From positions 992,001 to 1,056,000 of the forward strand of contig NZ_CP015104.1 in assembly GCF_002214525.1 (NCBI RefSeq): a stretch of 64,000 bases of DNA. The letters run 5' to 3'. Source of the stretch: Thermococcus sp. P6 (GTDB lineage Archaea > Methanobacteriota_B > Thermococci > Thermococcales > Thermococcaceae). A program made the position numbers and the translations under genes. Shown one piece after another: positions 18,296-26,336 of this stretch. Position 1 is the stretch's first letter. Every line of letters starts with the position of its first letter. Below the pieces are notes generated by a model. That model saw nothing but the letters and a program-made list of their open reading frames with translations, did not search any database and had not been told where the DNA came from.

Positions 18296-18400
18296 GAGCG
18301 TCACCTCGTAGATCGGTGTGGGAACCTACGTCGGTCCTTTTATATAACTTTCGGCATGAAACCCGGCTTTTGATATTCCTAAGAGTTATTAAATTCGGAA

Positions 18401-18419
18401 TCGGGGAAATTTTTCCCGA
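18401..18419. promoter_or_regulatory. Near-perfect inverted repeat upstream of the translin operon
   Basis: TCGGGGAAA and TTTCCCGA arms (one bulged G) lie about 25 bp upstream of the TATA-like CTTTTAAGG at 18440-18448 of the translin-family gene, in the divergent region shared with the SAM synthetase promoter. It could be an upstream activator site; it could also be chance in an AT/GC-mixed spacer. Confidence 0.25.
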
Positions 18420-18476
18420 AGGATCTTCGTGGCGGTGGCCTTTTAAGGTCCGGACTGAACTCCCGGCGGTGGGACA

Positions 18477-19127
18477 ATGAAGCTCGAGGAGATAGTGGAC
18501 GAGATACGTGAGGTTCTCGATGAAAAGGAGGAGCTCAGGGAGGAGGCCCTGAAGCTCACCCGTGAGATAGTCAGGCTCAGCGGGAGTGTTGTAAAAGCCC
18601 TCCACCGCGGGGAGCTTAAGGAAGCGGAGGAAAAGCTAAACTCGGCCCGGGAGAGGGTTGAGCTGCTCAAAGAAAGGCTCAAGAACCATCCGGACTTATA
18701 CTTCACGGGCTACGTCCAGAGCGCCCATCAGGAGTTCGTGGAGGCCCTTCTGTTCTTCGCATACATGACCGGCGGGGAGTTCCCCTCCCCCGATGAACTC
18801 GGGGTTCCACACGCCGATTACGCCCTTGGAGTCGGCGACTTCATCGGCGAACTGAGGAGGCACTTTCTGATACTCCTGCTGGATGGAAAGGTCGGGGAGG
18901 CCGGGGAGGTGTACGCCTTCATGGAGGAGGTTTACAACGCCCTCATGACGCTGGAGTATCCCAAGGGCCTCGTGAACATCCGCCAGAAGCAGGATGCGGC
19001 AAGGCACGTGCTTGAGAGAACTCTGGAGGACCTTACGAGGGCGAAGCTCAGCAGAAGGCTCGAGGAAAGGCTTGAAGCCCTGTCGGGGATGGTCGATGAG
19101 GAAGCCAAGCAGTCCAGTGATCCGTGA
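18477..19127 (+). CDS. Translin family RNA-binding protein
   Basis: A 216-aa all-helical protein of the archaeal translin/TRAX family (COG2178). Eukaryotic translin-TRAX (C3PO) is an ssRNA/ssDNA nuclease, and an archaeal homologue forms octamers with RNase activity. Visible helices include the long N-terminal [12 protein letters not shown] region, the conserved central [19 protein letters not shown] near 82, and [12 protein letters not shown] near 119, where the last motif holds the acidic residues of the TRAX-type active site. The ATG follows GGTGGGAC. Its 3' end overlaps endonuclease V by 32 nt, so the two are translated from one mRNA, followed by RibK and a membrane protein. Confidence 0.85.
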   Translation: MKLEEIVDEIREVLDEKEELREEALKLTREIVRLSGSVVKALHRGELKEAEEKLNSARERVELLKERLKNHPDLYFTGYVQSAHQEFVEALLFFAYMTGGEFPSPDELGVPHADYALGVGDFIGELRRHFLILLLDGKVGEAGEVYAFMEEVYNALMTLEYPKGLVNIRQKQDAARHVLERTLEDLTRAKLSRRLEERLEALSGMVDEEAKQSSDP

Positions 19128-19680
19128 GGAGAGGCTCGAGAGGATAGCCAGAATACAGCTGAAGCTCGCCCGGAGGATAGTGGAGAGGCCGTTAAAACCT
19201 GAGGAGGTTCACACGGTAGGCGCGGTGGACGTTTCCTATGGCAGTAGAGCGAGGGCATCCTTCGTCCTCTGCTCCTACCCGGACTGCAGGCCGGTTAAGA
19301 CGAGGGTTGTGGAGACCGAGATTCCCTTCGCCTACATCCCGACGTTCTTCTTCCTCAGGGAGACGAGACCGATCCTTCTCGCGGTTGAGGGGGATTTCGA
19401 TGTTCTTCTCGTTGAGGGACACGGAAGGGCCCATCCCCGCGGCTACGGGCTGGCTTCTCACGTGGGGCTTCTCCTCGGGAAGCCGACCATCGGGGTGGCG
19501 AAGAGACCCCTGAGGGGGGTCGAGGGCGGGAGGTTCGCAAGGGTGGGAAAAGCTTATGTAAGCGTGGGGCACTTAATCGATCTGGAATCGGCGGTGAGGA
19601 TCGTAACTCCACTGCTCGAAGAAGGTTATCCTCTGCCTTTGAAGATGGCCGATAAGCTGTCCAAGAGGGGAAGGTTATGA
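19096..19680 (+). CDS. nfi: Endonuclease V
   Basis: A 194-aa deoxyinosine-specific endonuclease V. The catalytic DVSY at 45-48, the wedge region [13 protein letters not shown] near 83, [19 protein letters not shown] near 111 and GVAKRPL near 138 are all present. It cleaves one phosphodiester 3' of deaminated adenine, which matters at high temperature. It starts inside the translin gene (ATG 19096, 32-nt overlap), and its stop overlaps the ribK start by 4 nt (ATGA). The frame is open further upstream, but only the part from 19096 shows similarity to the family. Confidence 0.93.
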   Translation: MRKPSSPVIREERLERIARIQLKLARRIVERPLKPEEVHTVGAVDVSYGSRARASFVLCSYPDCRPVKTRVVETEIPFAYIPTFFFLRETRPILLAVEGDFDVLLVEGHGRAHPRGYGLASHVGLLLGKPTIGVAKRPLRGVEGGRFARVGKAYVSVGHLIDLESAVRIVTPLLEEGYPLPLKMADKLSKRGRL

Positions 19681-20312
19681 AGAAGGTTCAGGCTCTCATA
19701 CTGCTCGCCCGGAGGGGTGCCACTGGCAGGATGGTAAGGGTGACCCTGAGGGAGCTCGCCGGCGAGCTCGGGATGTCCCCCCAGTCCGTCCTCAGGCTTC
19801 TTGATGAGATGGAATCGGAGGGACTGGTGGAAAGGGACGTAATCGGAAGAAAAACGTACGTTGGGATAAGTCCCGAGGGATTGACGTTTCTGGAGAAACT
19901 CTGCGATGCGATCTCGGAGACGCTTTACGACGGCCTGGTACTCGGCGAGGTCGTTTCGGGAATGGGGGAAGGGGCATACTACGTTAAACAGTACGCTCCC
20001 CTGATAAAGGAGTACCTTGGCTTCGAACCCTATCCCGGCACGCTGAACGTTAAGGTGCTGTTCCCGAAGACCATCTTCGATGCCCTCTGTCAGGTCAGGC
20101 CCGTGATCCTGCCGGGCTTCACGAGGAACGGAAGGACCTTCGGGGACGTTAAGGCCTACCGCGTTCGGGTGGAGGGGGTAGAGGGGGCCATTGTGATACC
20201 CTCCAGAACCGTCCATCCACCGAAGATCGCCGAGGTAATCGCTCCCGAGTGCCTCAGGGAGAGGCTTGGACTCAAAGACGGGAGCAGGGTAAGGATACAG
20301 GTCGTGAGATGA
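19677..20312 (+). CDS. ribK: CTP-dependent riboflavin kinase with N-terminal winged helix
   Basis: A 211-aa protein in which residues 1-75 form a winged helix-turn-helix ([21 protein letters not shown]) and 85-211 form the archaeal CTP-dependent riboflavin kinase (DUF120), with [11 protein letters not shown]-like and [22 protein letters not shown]-like blocks. It converts riboflavin to FMN using CTP. The fused HTH is common in euryarchaea, where such RbkR proteins also regulate riboflavin genes, so a dual role as enzyme and regulator is plausible. It overlaps both neighbours by about 4 nt. Confidence 0.93.
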   Translation: MKKVQALILLARRGATGRMVRVTLRELAGELGMSPQSVLRLLDEMESEGLVERDVIGRKTYVGISPEGLTFLEKLCDAISETLYDGLVLGEVVSGMGEGAYYVKQYAPLIKEYLGFEPYPGTLNVKVLFPKTIFDALCQVRPVILPGFTRNGRTFGDVKAYRVRVEGVEGAIVIPSRTVHPPKIAEVIAPECLRERLGLKDGSRVRIQVVR

Positions 20313-20830
20313 TGAGGTGGCTTTCCGTACTCACGTGGGCCGGCGTTGGTGCCTTTTTGGGATTCGCCATAGCGGTCGGCCTTTACTCAGCAACCGGAAA
20401 CGAGAACTTCGTGTACCTCATATACCTCGGAACGCTCCTCGGGGGCCTTCTTGGAGTGAGGTATCCTATGGAGATGCAGGCGTCCCCTTTCGCGTTCCTC
20501 CTGGGGTTCCTCGCAACGAGCCTTCTGGCAGTCCTCTGGACCGTAACTGACATCGGGACGGCCGGGATGTACGCTTTCCTTGCGGTCGTAATGGCCCTCA
20601 TGATGCTCTCCGGGTTCAGCTGTTTCCTCGACATGTTTCTGGCCCCCCTGACCTACGTGGGTGGGTTTGGCGTTGCGATGCTGACCTTCAGGGGTTATCC
20701 ATCACTCCATGGTTCTGAGGGGGCCATTGCGGGCCTCTTCACCGCCGGAATCATGGGGGCGATAGTGGTCTTCTTCGGCGTGTTCGCGAGATGGGCGTTC
20801 ATCGCGGCCAGAAACGTCACGCGGCGGTAA
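20309..20830 (+). CDS. Integral membrane protein, unknown function
   Basis: A 173-aa protein with about five predicted transmembrane helices (near residues 7-27, 33-50, 56-76, 83-105 and 130-158) and no soluble domain. I recognise no family. Two start codons, 20309 and 20312, both overlap the ribK stop; either gives nearly the same protein. It ends the translin-nfi-ribK operon. Motif [22 protein letters not shown]-like glycine-rich loop near 127 may mark a re-entrant segment, but this is only a reading of hydrophobicity. Confidence 0.7.
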   Translation: MMRWLSVLTWAGVGAFLGFAIAVGLYSATGNENFVYLIYLGTLLGGLLGVRYPMEMQASPFAFLLGFLATSLLAVLWTVTDIGTAGMYAFLAVVMALMMLSGFSCFLDMFLAPLTYVGGFGVAMLTFRGYPSLHGSEGAIAGLFTAGIMGAIVVFFGVFARWAFIAARNVTRR

Positions 20831-20871
20831 CGTTTAAATACATCCGGCAACAACCGGACCCGGTGATGCTC

Positions 20872-21078
20872 ATGGTGATGCGCCTTTCAAAGCTCTACGG
20901 GAAGCAGATATACGACACCAAGGGTTACTACGTGGGCTACACGGACGAGGTTCTAATCGAGATAGACCGGGGCAGGGGAAAGGTGCTCGCCCTCGGCCTC
21001 CCCGGCGAGAAGGTGGGGATTCCCTACGACAAGGTCACGGCGATAGGCGACATAATCCTCGTAAAGGCCCGGGAGTGA
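20872..21078 (+). CDS. Small PRC-barrel domain protein
   Basis: A 68-aa single PRC-barrel domain (LYGKQIYDTKGYYVGYTDEVLIE then VGIPYDKVTAIGDIILV). Archaeal stand-alone PRC-barrel proteins include the CdpB cell-division proteins that bind SepF in other euryarchaea; some others act in RNA metabolism. Which applies here is not visible. The ATG at 20872 is 4 nt after GGTGAT and about 35 nt after a strong GTTTAAATA box at 20832-20840. It is convergent with, and directly abuts, the RCK-DHH gene. Confidence 0.85.
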   Translation: MVMRLSKLYGKQIYDTKGYYVGYTDEVLIEIDRGRGKVLALGLPGEKVGIPYDKVTAIGDIILVKARE

Positions 21079-22542
21079 TCACTCCTCTTTAACTTTTAAG
21101 GCCTCGAGGAACCTCTCGGTTATGGCTTCTTCTGCCAGTCTTAGCAGTGAATCCTTGTCCTTCGCAAGCTTGAAGATTCCCAGGGGGATCCTCGCACCGC
21201 CCGACTGGGAATGGCCACCGCCACTGCCGATTCCCTCGAAGGCTTCCTTCAGAACCGCCCCTATGTTAACCCGCACATCGCGGGTCCTCGCGGAGATCTC
21301 TATCCTGTCGTCAACGATTCCGAAGACGAGGACGGTCGTTATGCCCTCAAGGCGGAGGAGGAAGTCCGCCGATTCGGCTATCGCGTCCCTGTTCGTTATG
21401 AACCCTACGTTGCTGATAACGACGTTCTTGTAGATGCGCCGGTTCATTATCGCTCTGGCCAGTATCTCGGCCGTTTCCGTGCTTATGTCGGGGTGCTCTA
21501 TCTTGTCGAGAAGGTCGTAATCCACCTTTCCCGCGAGGAAGTCTATAGCCTTCAGATCGACGTGGCTCAGCTTGGAGAACTTTCTGGTGTCGATGTATAT
21601 CCCGTAGAAGAGGGCCGTTCCGAGGATCGGCGAGATGGGGATGTTGAGAGTGCGGAGGTATTCGGTCAGTATCGCGGAGGAGGAGTTCACTTCGGGCCTT
21701 ATGTCCAGAAAGGCATCACCGGGGAGGATTTCCTCGAGGTGCTGGAACACCTGATGATGGTCCACCACCACCTGTATCTTGCTGTAGTCCTCCTCCTCGA
21801 GCACCGTCAGGTTTCCGTTCGGCTGGCAGTCCACGATGGCTATAAAGGGGTGGCGCTTGATCTCGTAGGACCCGCGGGATACCTTCCTCAGTTCTATACC
21901 GAGCAGGTTGACGAACGCCCTATTCTCGTGGTGGGTTATTTCACCGCCGTAAACTATCCTTGTCCTGAGCCCGAGGGTTTCGGCTATGGCACTCAGGGCG
22001 GTTGCACTCGCTATGGAATCAGGGTCCGGGTTGTCGTGGGTAACTATGAGGAGGGAATCACCCTTCTCCTTCAGTTCCCTGAGCTTTTTGACGAGCATGT
22101 TCGCGTTCTTCTTCTCCCCGAGCATTTCAACAGTTCTCACCACAGCATCCCTGAGGGCGTTGCGGGGAGAGATCGCGTAGTCGATCTTTACCTCCGTCTC
22201 GAATTCGTCTTGGATTCTGGTTATCAGCTCGTCGAGGGATACACCATCGGGAAGGAGCGTGAGAACAGGAACCTCTTTGTTGTTGCTCCTTATCACGTAA
22301 AGGGTTTTTCCCAGGGTACCAACGTCCATCACGGTTATTATTACCAGCTCGGTCCTGTCTATGCCCGCCTTTAACAGGGTCGCCGTGTATGAAAAGTCCC
22401 CCTGAACAACGTGGAAGCCACTCTCCTCGAGGGCCTTTGCCCGGAGTTCATCCTTCTCAACGATGGTTACCTCGAACTCCCCTTTAAGGGACTCGGCTAT
22501 TAAACGGCCCAACGTTCCCCCCCCGAGTATCAGCACCCGCAT
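21079..22542 (-). CDS. RCK_N-DHH phosphoesterase fusion
   Basis: A 487-aa fusion of an N-terminal Rossmann RCK/TrkA-N domain (LILGGGTLGRLIAESL at 4-19, to about 115) with a DHH-DHHA1 phosphoesterase (HDNPDPDS at 169-176, DHH at 261-263, GGGHSQSGG near 451). The DHH module resembles nanoRNase/c-di-nucleotide phosphodiesterases; the RCK part resembles ligand-sensing domains of potassium transport. Such fusions are conserved in Thermococcales and methanogens and have been suggested to hydrolyse cyclic dinucleotides or short oligonucleotides under NAD(H) or nucleotide control; this is unproved. A TATTTAAA box lies about 30 nt upstream, and GGTGAG precedes the ATG. Confidence 0.85.
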   Translation of the reverse strand: MRVLILGGGTLGRLIAESLKGEFEVTIVEKDELRAKALEESGFHVVQGDFSYTATLLKAGIDRTELVIITVMDVGTLGKTLYVIRSNNKEVPVLTLLPDGVSLDELITRIQDEFETEVKIDYAISPRNALRDAVVRTVEMLGEKKNANMLVKKLRELKEKGDSLLIVTHDNPDPDSIASATALSAIAETLGLRTRIVYGGEITHHENRAFVNLLGIELRKVSRGSYEIKRHPFIAIVDCQPNGNLTVLEEEDYSKIQVVVDHHQVFQHLEEILPGDAFLDIRPEVNSSSAILTEYLRTLNIPISPILGTALFYGIYIDTRKFSKLSHVDLKAIDFLAGKVDYDLLDKIEHPDISTETAEILARAIMNRRIYKNVVISNVGFITNRDAIAESADFLLRLEGITTVLVFGIVDDRIEISARTRDVRVNIGAVLKEAFEGIGSGGGHSQSGGARIPLGIFKLAKDKDSLLRLAEEAITERFLEALKVKEE

Positions 22543-22656
22543 TTACCTCACCTTTTGCACGGTAATGTTTAAATATGATCGCCGATATACTGGGACGGTG
22601 AAATTTCATTAGGGGTTCTTTAATGCCGGCGGTATATATAGCTAATGGTGGTGGCT

Positions 22657-24336
22657 ATGCAACTTCCCAATAAGGAGCCACTCTTTGAGAACTTGGTGGC
22701 CACTTCGGCGGATGAACTGGAAGACCTCATCCAGAGGGCCCTTTCAAAGGGCAGCGGGGTCTTCTTGAAGGTATTCACCAAGGACCGGTCTGGAAAGTAC
22801 TACATAACGGTGCTCCTCGACCGTTCGAAGGCACTCGCGGCCGAATGCCTTCTTGTGGATAAGGATCAAATCCTTACGGGGGAAGAGGCGGTAAACCTGT
22901 TGAGGTCCCTGCTCGGTAGCCCAATGGTGATCGACGTCTATGCCCTCGATGAGCTGGAAATCAAGATTTCAATAGCGGACAACGTTGAGGCCTACGTCCA
23001 GACTCCAAAGATCCCCCTGAGCGAGCTCTTCGGGAAATCGGGAGGATCGACGAAAGTGGGGGAAAAGTCCCTCTCAGAGACCGTCGCCAGTAAAGTTGAA
23101 AGAACTGCGGTGGAAAAACCGGCTTTAGCCGGAGGAACCGTCCAAAAACCCGAAAAGGAAACCATGAAACCGGCTCCCCCGAAGGAGCCCGAGATAATCG
23201 TTAACTTCACCGGGGGCGAGCTTCCGAGGAGGGCGTTTCAGGCGTATGCTGAGGAACTGCTCAAGGAATCCCGGAAAATCAGGGGCCTGAGCATCAGCAG
23301 GATCGAGTTCGAAGCGAACGCCGGGGAAGGGGTGGTTTACCTAAACGTCCGCATATACGGCACCTCCACCGGAGACTCAGGGGATATACAAATCGCCGAG
23401 AGGAGAATGCTCCACGCCGTGAGCAAGTACGCTCCGATTATCCTCAGGGAGGCCGATGTTAAGCCCATACTCCGGGATGTGAGTGTCGTCATTGATGGTC
23501 AGGAGGTCAAACCCCAGGAGATCGTGGAGAGGGAGAAAAAGAAACAGGGTAACGTCACAAAGGACGGAAGTGTAACCCTTTCTGTTCTTGAGGATGTCTG
23601 GCCCTATTTCAGCGCCTACGCGAAAACCGTCATCACGGAACTCAGGGGGGCGGGTTTAAAGATCAAAAGGGCTCACTTTGACGTCAGGGGGAGAAGGGAG
23701 TTCGAGATCAACCTCTCAGTGGTCGTTGAGTCCGGGAAGGAGGACGTGGAGAAGTTAATCAGGGATACCCTCACGAGGCACGCCAGAGAGCTCGGAAGAT
23801 CCATAAACCGTTACATAACCGTCCACAACGTTGACGTTGAGGTCATAACTCCCACAGCCCGGGGAGTGGCCCGTAGCCCCGTGGTGAGCTCGGGAAAGGC
23901 CGCGGAAGTTCTGATTAAGAAGGAGGACCTCGAGAAGGAGGTGGAGAAACTGCTCAAGCAGGCGGGGATAGACGAGCTATCTCCCCTCACGGAGGAGAAG
24001 AAAAAGGAAACCCAGGAGACTTTCCTCAAAAGCCGCATAGAGCCGGCCATTGAGAGGTTGAAGACAAGGATTAACGCTGAGATGAAGCTCATACCGAGGG
24101 TTACGTTTAAATGGTTCAAGATGAACCACGAGGTGAAGGGTTCCGAAGTGATAGTTGACGTTGAGGCCAGTTTCATGAGGGAGGAGACGGGTGGACTCTT
24201 CGGGTCCTTCTCAGGGGTCTCAGACGACAGGTTAAAGAAGGATATCAAAGAGACGGTAATGAGGATCATTCGGGAGGTTTCCAGAGAATACGGGGTAAAG
24301 ATAAAACTGAGGAAGCTCAACGTGATCCTCCGCTGA
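22657..24336 (+). CDS. Conserved archaeal protein with three internal alpha/beta repeats
   Basis: I cannot name this 559-aa protein with certainty; it may belong to the uncharacterised archaeal DUF2226 group. It has an N-terminal globular domain (1 to about 115, LVATSADELEDLIQRAL), a Pro/Lys/Thr-rich linker (about 118-178), and three similar modules near 186-281, 311-398 and 453-559. Each module reads as helix, two strands, helix, strand, for example LSISRIEFE/VVYLNVRIYG, LKIKRAHFDV/FEINLSVVVE and LIPRVTFKWF/VIVDVEASFM, then a helix and a final 'V-x-V-x-I' strand. There is no membrane segment or catalytic motif. The ATG at 22657 has GGTGGT upstream. An unusually good TATATATA lies at 22633-22640, oddly close to this start. 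Confidence 0.72.
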   Translation: MQLPNKEPLFENLVATSADELEDLIQRALSKGSGVFLKVFTKDRSGKYYITVLLDRSKALAAECLLVDKDQILTGEEAVNLLRSLLGSPMVIDVYALDELEIKISIADNVEAYVQTPKIPLSELFGKSGGSTKVGEKSLSETVASKVERTAVEKPALAGGTVQKPEKETMKPAPPKEPEIIVNFTGGELPRRAFQAYAEELLKESRKIRGLSISRIEFEANAGEGVVYLNVRIYGTSTGDSGDIQIAERRMLHAVSKYAPIILREADVKPILRDVSVVIDGQEVKPQEIVEREKKKQGNVTKDGSVTLSVLEDVWPYFSAYAKTVITELRGAGLKIKRAHFDVRGRREFEINLSVVVESGKEDVEKLIRDTLTRHARELGRSINRYITVHNVDVEVITPTARGVARSPVVSSGKAAEVLIKKEDLEKEVEKLLKQAGIDELSPLTEEKKKETQETFLKSRIEPAIERLKTRINAEMKLIPRVTFKWFKMNHEVKGSEVIVDVEASFMREETGGLFGSFSGVSDDRLKKDIKETVMRIIREVSREYGVKIKLRKLNVILR

Positions 24337-24344
24337 TTTTTTAT

Positions 24345-24402
24345 CCTCAGCACTCAAGATCGTCATCATCCTTACGTCAGCCCTGCCTGGCTCATCACTC
24401 CT
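24345..24402 (-). ncRNA. Box C/D guide sRNA
   Basis: On the minus strand all four boxes occur in order with ideal spacing: C GTGATGA (24398-24392), 11-nt guide, D' CTGA (24380-24377), 7-nt spacer, C' ATGATGA (24369-24363), 12-nt guide, D CTGA (24350-24347). A TATA-like TTAAATA at 24428-24422 places the 5' end near 24400, just before box C. The RNA would guide 2'-O-methylation of targets complementary to the guides (5'-CCCUGCCUGGC and 5'-CACUCAAGAUCG), at the fifth residue from each D/D' box. It starts opposite the spacer and ends 11 bp from the stop of the preceding plus-strand gene. The exact ends are estimates. I could not assign the rRNA or tRNA targets. Confidence 0.88.
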
Positions 24403-24499
24403 TCTTCCATGGCTCCGGGGGTATTTAACCCTATTCCCCGGGCTATTCGTCTATTATCGAAACGCTAAGTTTTTAAACTGAGCGGTACCCCGGTTCAAC

Positions 24500-25369
24500 A
24501 TGAACGGCCTGATTATCGGAATCACCGCAGCCCTCACCTCGGCTTTCTCGTGGGCCCTCGCCACGATTCTCATAAAGATAGGGATGAGGAATAAAAGCCC
24601 TATAGCCGTTAACATAGTGCGACTGTACATCGTCTCCGCCCTCTTTGGAATCGTCTTCCTGATCGAGGGGAGGTTTTCCATTCTGGAATCCCTCCCGCTT
24701 GAGCTCCTTATCGTGGCCTTCGTCTCCGGACAGCTGGGCTTCGTTGTGGGCGATTACTTCTACTTCAACGCCCTCAAAATGGCCGGCGTTTCGAGGACGG
24801 TACCTGTAACGTCCACGTATCCCCTCTGGACCATACTGTGGGCCGTTCTCTTCCTCGGCAGGGAAGTAAGCCCTCGGGTAATCGTGGGTGCCCTTTTGAT
24901 CTTCGGAGCCATAGTCCTCGTGAGGAAGGGGGAAGAGGAAGAGCACGTCAATGGAAAGGCCTTTATCTTCGCCCTGCTTGCCCCGATATCATGGAGTCTC
25001 GCCATACTCACCATGGACTGGCTTACCGGATACATAGATGTTCTCACACTGGCCGGGTTGAGGATGATGATGGCGGCCCTTGGTATTACCTTCCTCCTTC
25101 CAAGGTTCGGTGAAGAGCTCTCGAGTCTTACGAAGGAGGAGATGGCTGTACTCTTCGGTGCAGCGTTTTTTGGGCTCTTCATAGGGCAGTACCTCTTTGT
25201 CTACTCCGTGAACCTTTTGGGTTCCCAGATGGCGGCACCCATCTCGGCGATAAATCCCGTCATCTCCTCCGCGCTGGCGGTGGTTTTCCTGAAGGAATCC
25301 CCGAGCAGGAAGATACTCGAAGGTCTCCTGCTTGCTGTTCTCGGCGTGGTGCTGATCTCGACGGGATGA
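24500..25369 (+). CDS. DMT superfamily permease (EamA family)
   Basis: A 289-aa drug/metabolite transporter with ten predicted helices in two EamA halves (1-140 and 150-289). Typical features are SFSWALATILIKIG near residue 14 and AAPISAINPVISSALAVVFLKE near 244. The substrate is unknown; family members export amino acids, sugars or metabolites. A TATA box in AGTTTTTAAACT (24468-24479) lies about 26 nt before the ATG and no GGTG-type site precedes the start, so the mRNA is probably leaderless. It stands alone between two guide RNA genes. Confidence 0.88.
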   Translation: MNGLIIGITAALTSAFSWALATILIKIGMRNKSPIAVNIVRLYIVSALFGIVFLIEGRFSILESLPLELLIVAFVSGQLGFVVGDYFYFNALKMAGVSRTVPVTSTYPLWTILWAVLFLGREVSPRVIVGALLIFGAIVLVRKGEEEEHVNGKAFIFALLAPISWSLAILTMDWLTGYIDVLTLAGLRMMMAALGITFLLPRFGEELSSLTKEEMAVLFGAAFFGLFIGQYLFVYSVNLLGSQMAAPISAINPVISSALAVVFLKESPSRKILEGLLLAVLGVVLISTG

Positions 25370-25406
25370 GGCTCAGGTTTTTAAGTTCCAGCGCGTAGGT
25401 AAACAC

Positions 25407-25567
25407 GCCGACAGCGGGGGGACAATCGTCTCCTCGCACGGGCCCGGTCAACCCGCCTCCGTGAGGTACGGATTTGTGAGCGGAGAGTGCTCACGCCGGG
25501 CTCACAGGGCCGGGAGCATCCACCCGTGTGATCAATGAACGCGGGCCTCTGTACCCGGCCCACATTT
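25407..25567 (+). ncRNA. H/ACA box guide sRNA
   Basis: This GC-rich spacer has a textbook archaeal H/ACA hairpin: lower stem GGGCCGGG (25507-25514) with CCCGGCCC (25554-25561), an internal pocket (25515-25522 and 25546-25553), upper stem CCCGUG (25523-25528) with CGCGGG (25540-25545), a kink-loop UGAU..UGA (25529-25539), and ACA at 25562-25564. A second module 5' of it has stem GGGCCCGG (25440-25447) with CCGGGCUC (25496-25503) and ACA at 25504-25506; its interior can fold in more than one way. A further hairpin is possible at 25416-25435. A TTTTTAAG box at 25378-25385 puts the 5' end near 25407, and TTTT at 25576 may end it. Target uridines in rRNA are not assigned. Confidence 0.82.
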
Positions 25568-25627
25568 CGATCTCCTTTTGAGGAAGGTTTATAACCCCGG
25601 GGAAGATTAAATAACCGGTGGTTATTG

Positions 25628-26191
25628 ATGGTGATCATACCCCACCCCGTTGATCCCCGGGTGGTGAGGCGAATAAGGAAGGAGCTCGGCATGACTCAGG
25701 AAGAGCTCGCGAAGAAGGCCGGGGTAACTCAGGCATACATAGCCAAACTCGAAATCGGAAAGGTTGATCCGAGGCTCTCCACCTTTAACCGCATCCTTCA
25801 GGCCCTCCTCGAGTGCAAGCGGGCCCGGTTTAAGGCCAGAGACGTTATGTCCTCCCCCGTCATCTCCGTCAAGCCCTACGATGTGGTTGAGAAGGTCATA
25901 AGGATAATGAACGAGCACAACATCTCCCAGATACCGGTCATCTCGGGCAACAAGGTCGTCGGTTCTGTAACGGAACGGACGCTGGTCAGACAAAGCCTCG
26001 AGTACGAGGACATATACGATCGGAAGGTCATGGAGGTCATGGCGGATCCCTTTCCCATAGTGAACGAGAACGATGAGCTTGAGATCGTCAAGTACCTACT
26101 CGAGGAACATCCCGCGGTTCTGGTTCAGGACAGGAGGGGAAAGATCGTCGGGATAATAACCCGGGTGGACATCTTCAGGCTCGGAAAGTAG
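25628..26191 (+). CDS. HTH (XRE) regulator with two CBS domains
   Basis: A 187-aa protein with an XRE-type helix-turn-helix at 10-65 (LGMTQEELAKKAGVTQAYIAKLE) followed by a CBS pair (MSSPVISVKPYDVVEKVIRIM near 75 and VMADPFPIVNENDELEIVKYLL near 138). CBS pairs bind adenosyl ligands such as AMP, ATP or SAM, so this is probably a nucleotide-sensing regulator; its targets are unknown. The ATG at 25628 lies after GGTGGTTATT. A TTTATAAC box is at 25588-25595, with a CCCCGGGG palindrome (25595-25602) directly behind it. Confidence 0.88.
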   Translation: MVIIPHPVDPRVVRRIRKELGMTQEELAKKAGVTQAYIAKLEIGKVDPRLSTFNRILQALLECKRARFKARDVMSSPVISVKPYDVVEKVIRIMNEHNISQIPVISGNKVVGSVTERTLVRQSLEYEDIYDRKVMEVMADPFPIVNENDELEIVKYLLEEHPAVLVQDRRGKIVGIITRVDIFRLGK

Positions 26192-26336
26192 CCCATCTTT
26201 CTGAAACCGCCTGATTTAAGCCTCAATGGGAGCGTTAATCCTTCCCCTCTGGAACCTCCTCTGGTCAAAATATCCAATAGATTTATATACCCGAAACCCG
26301 AGCAGTTATGGATAAATAATCCGGTGGTGATGCGCA

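Noticed and set aside
18305-18360. SAM riboswitch upstream of the SAM synthetase gene
   Set aside because: The predicted leader is only about 20 nt, too short for an aptamer, and no known SAM-binding core is present.
21211-22374. Plus-strand open frame of 387 codons opposite the RCK-DHH gene
   Set aside because: Antisense shadow; the DHH motifs are all on the minus strand.
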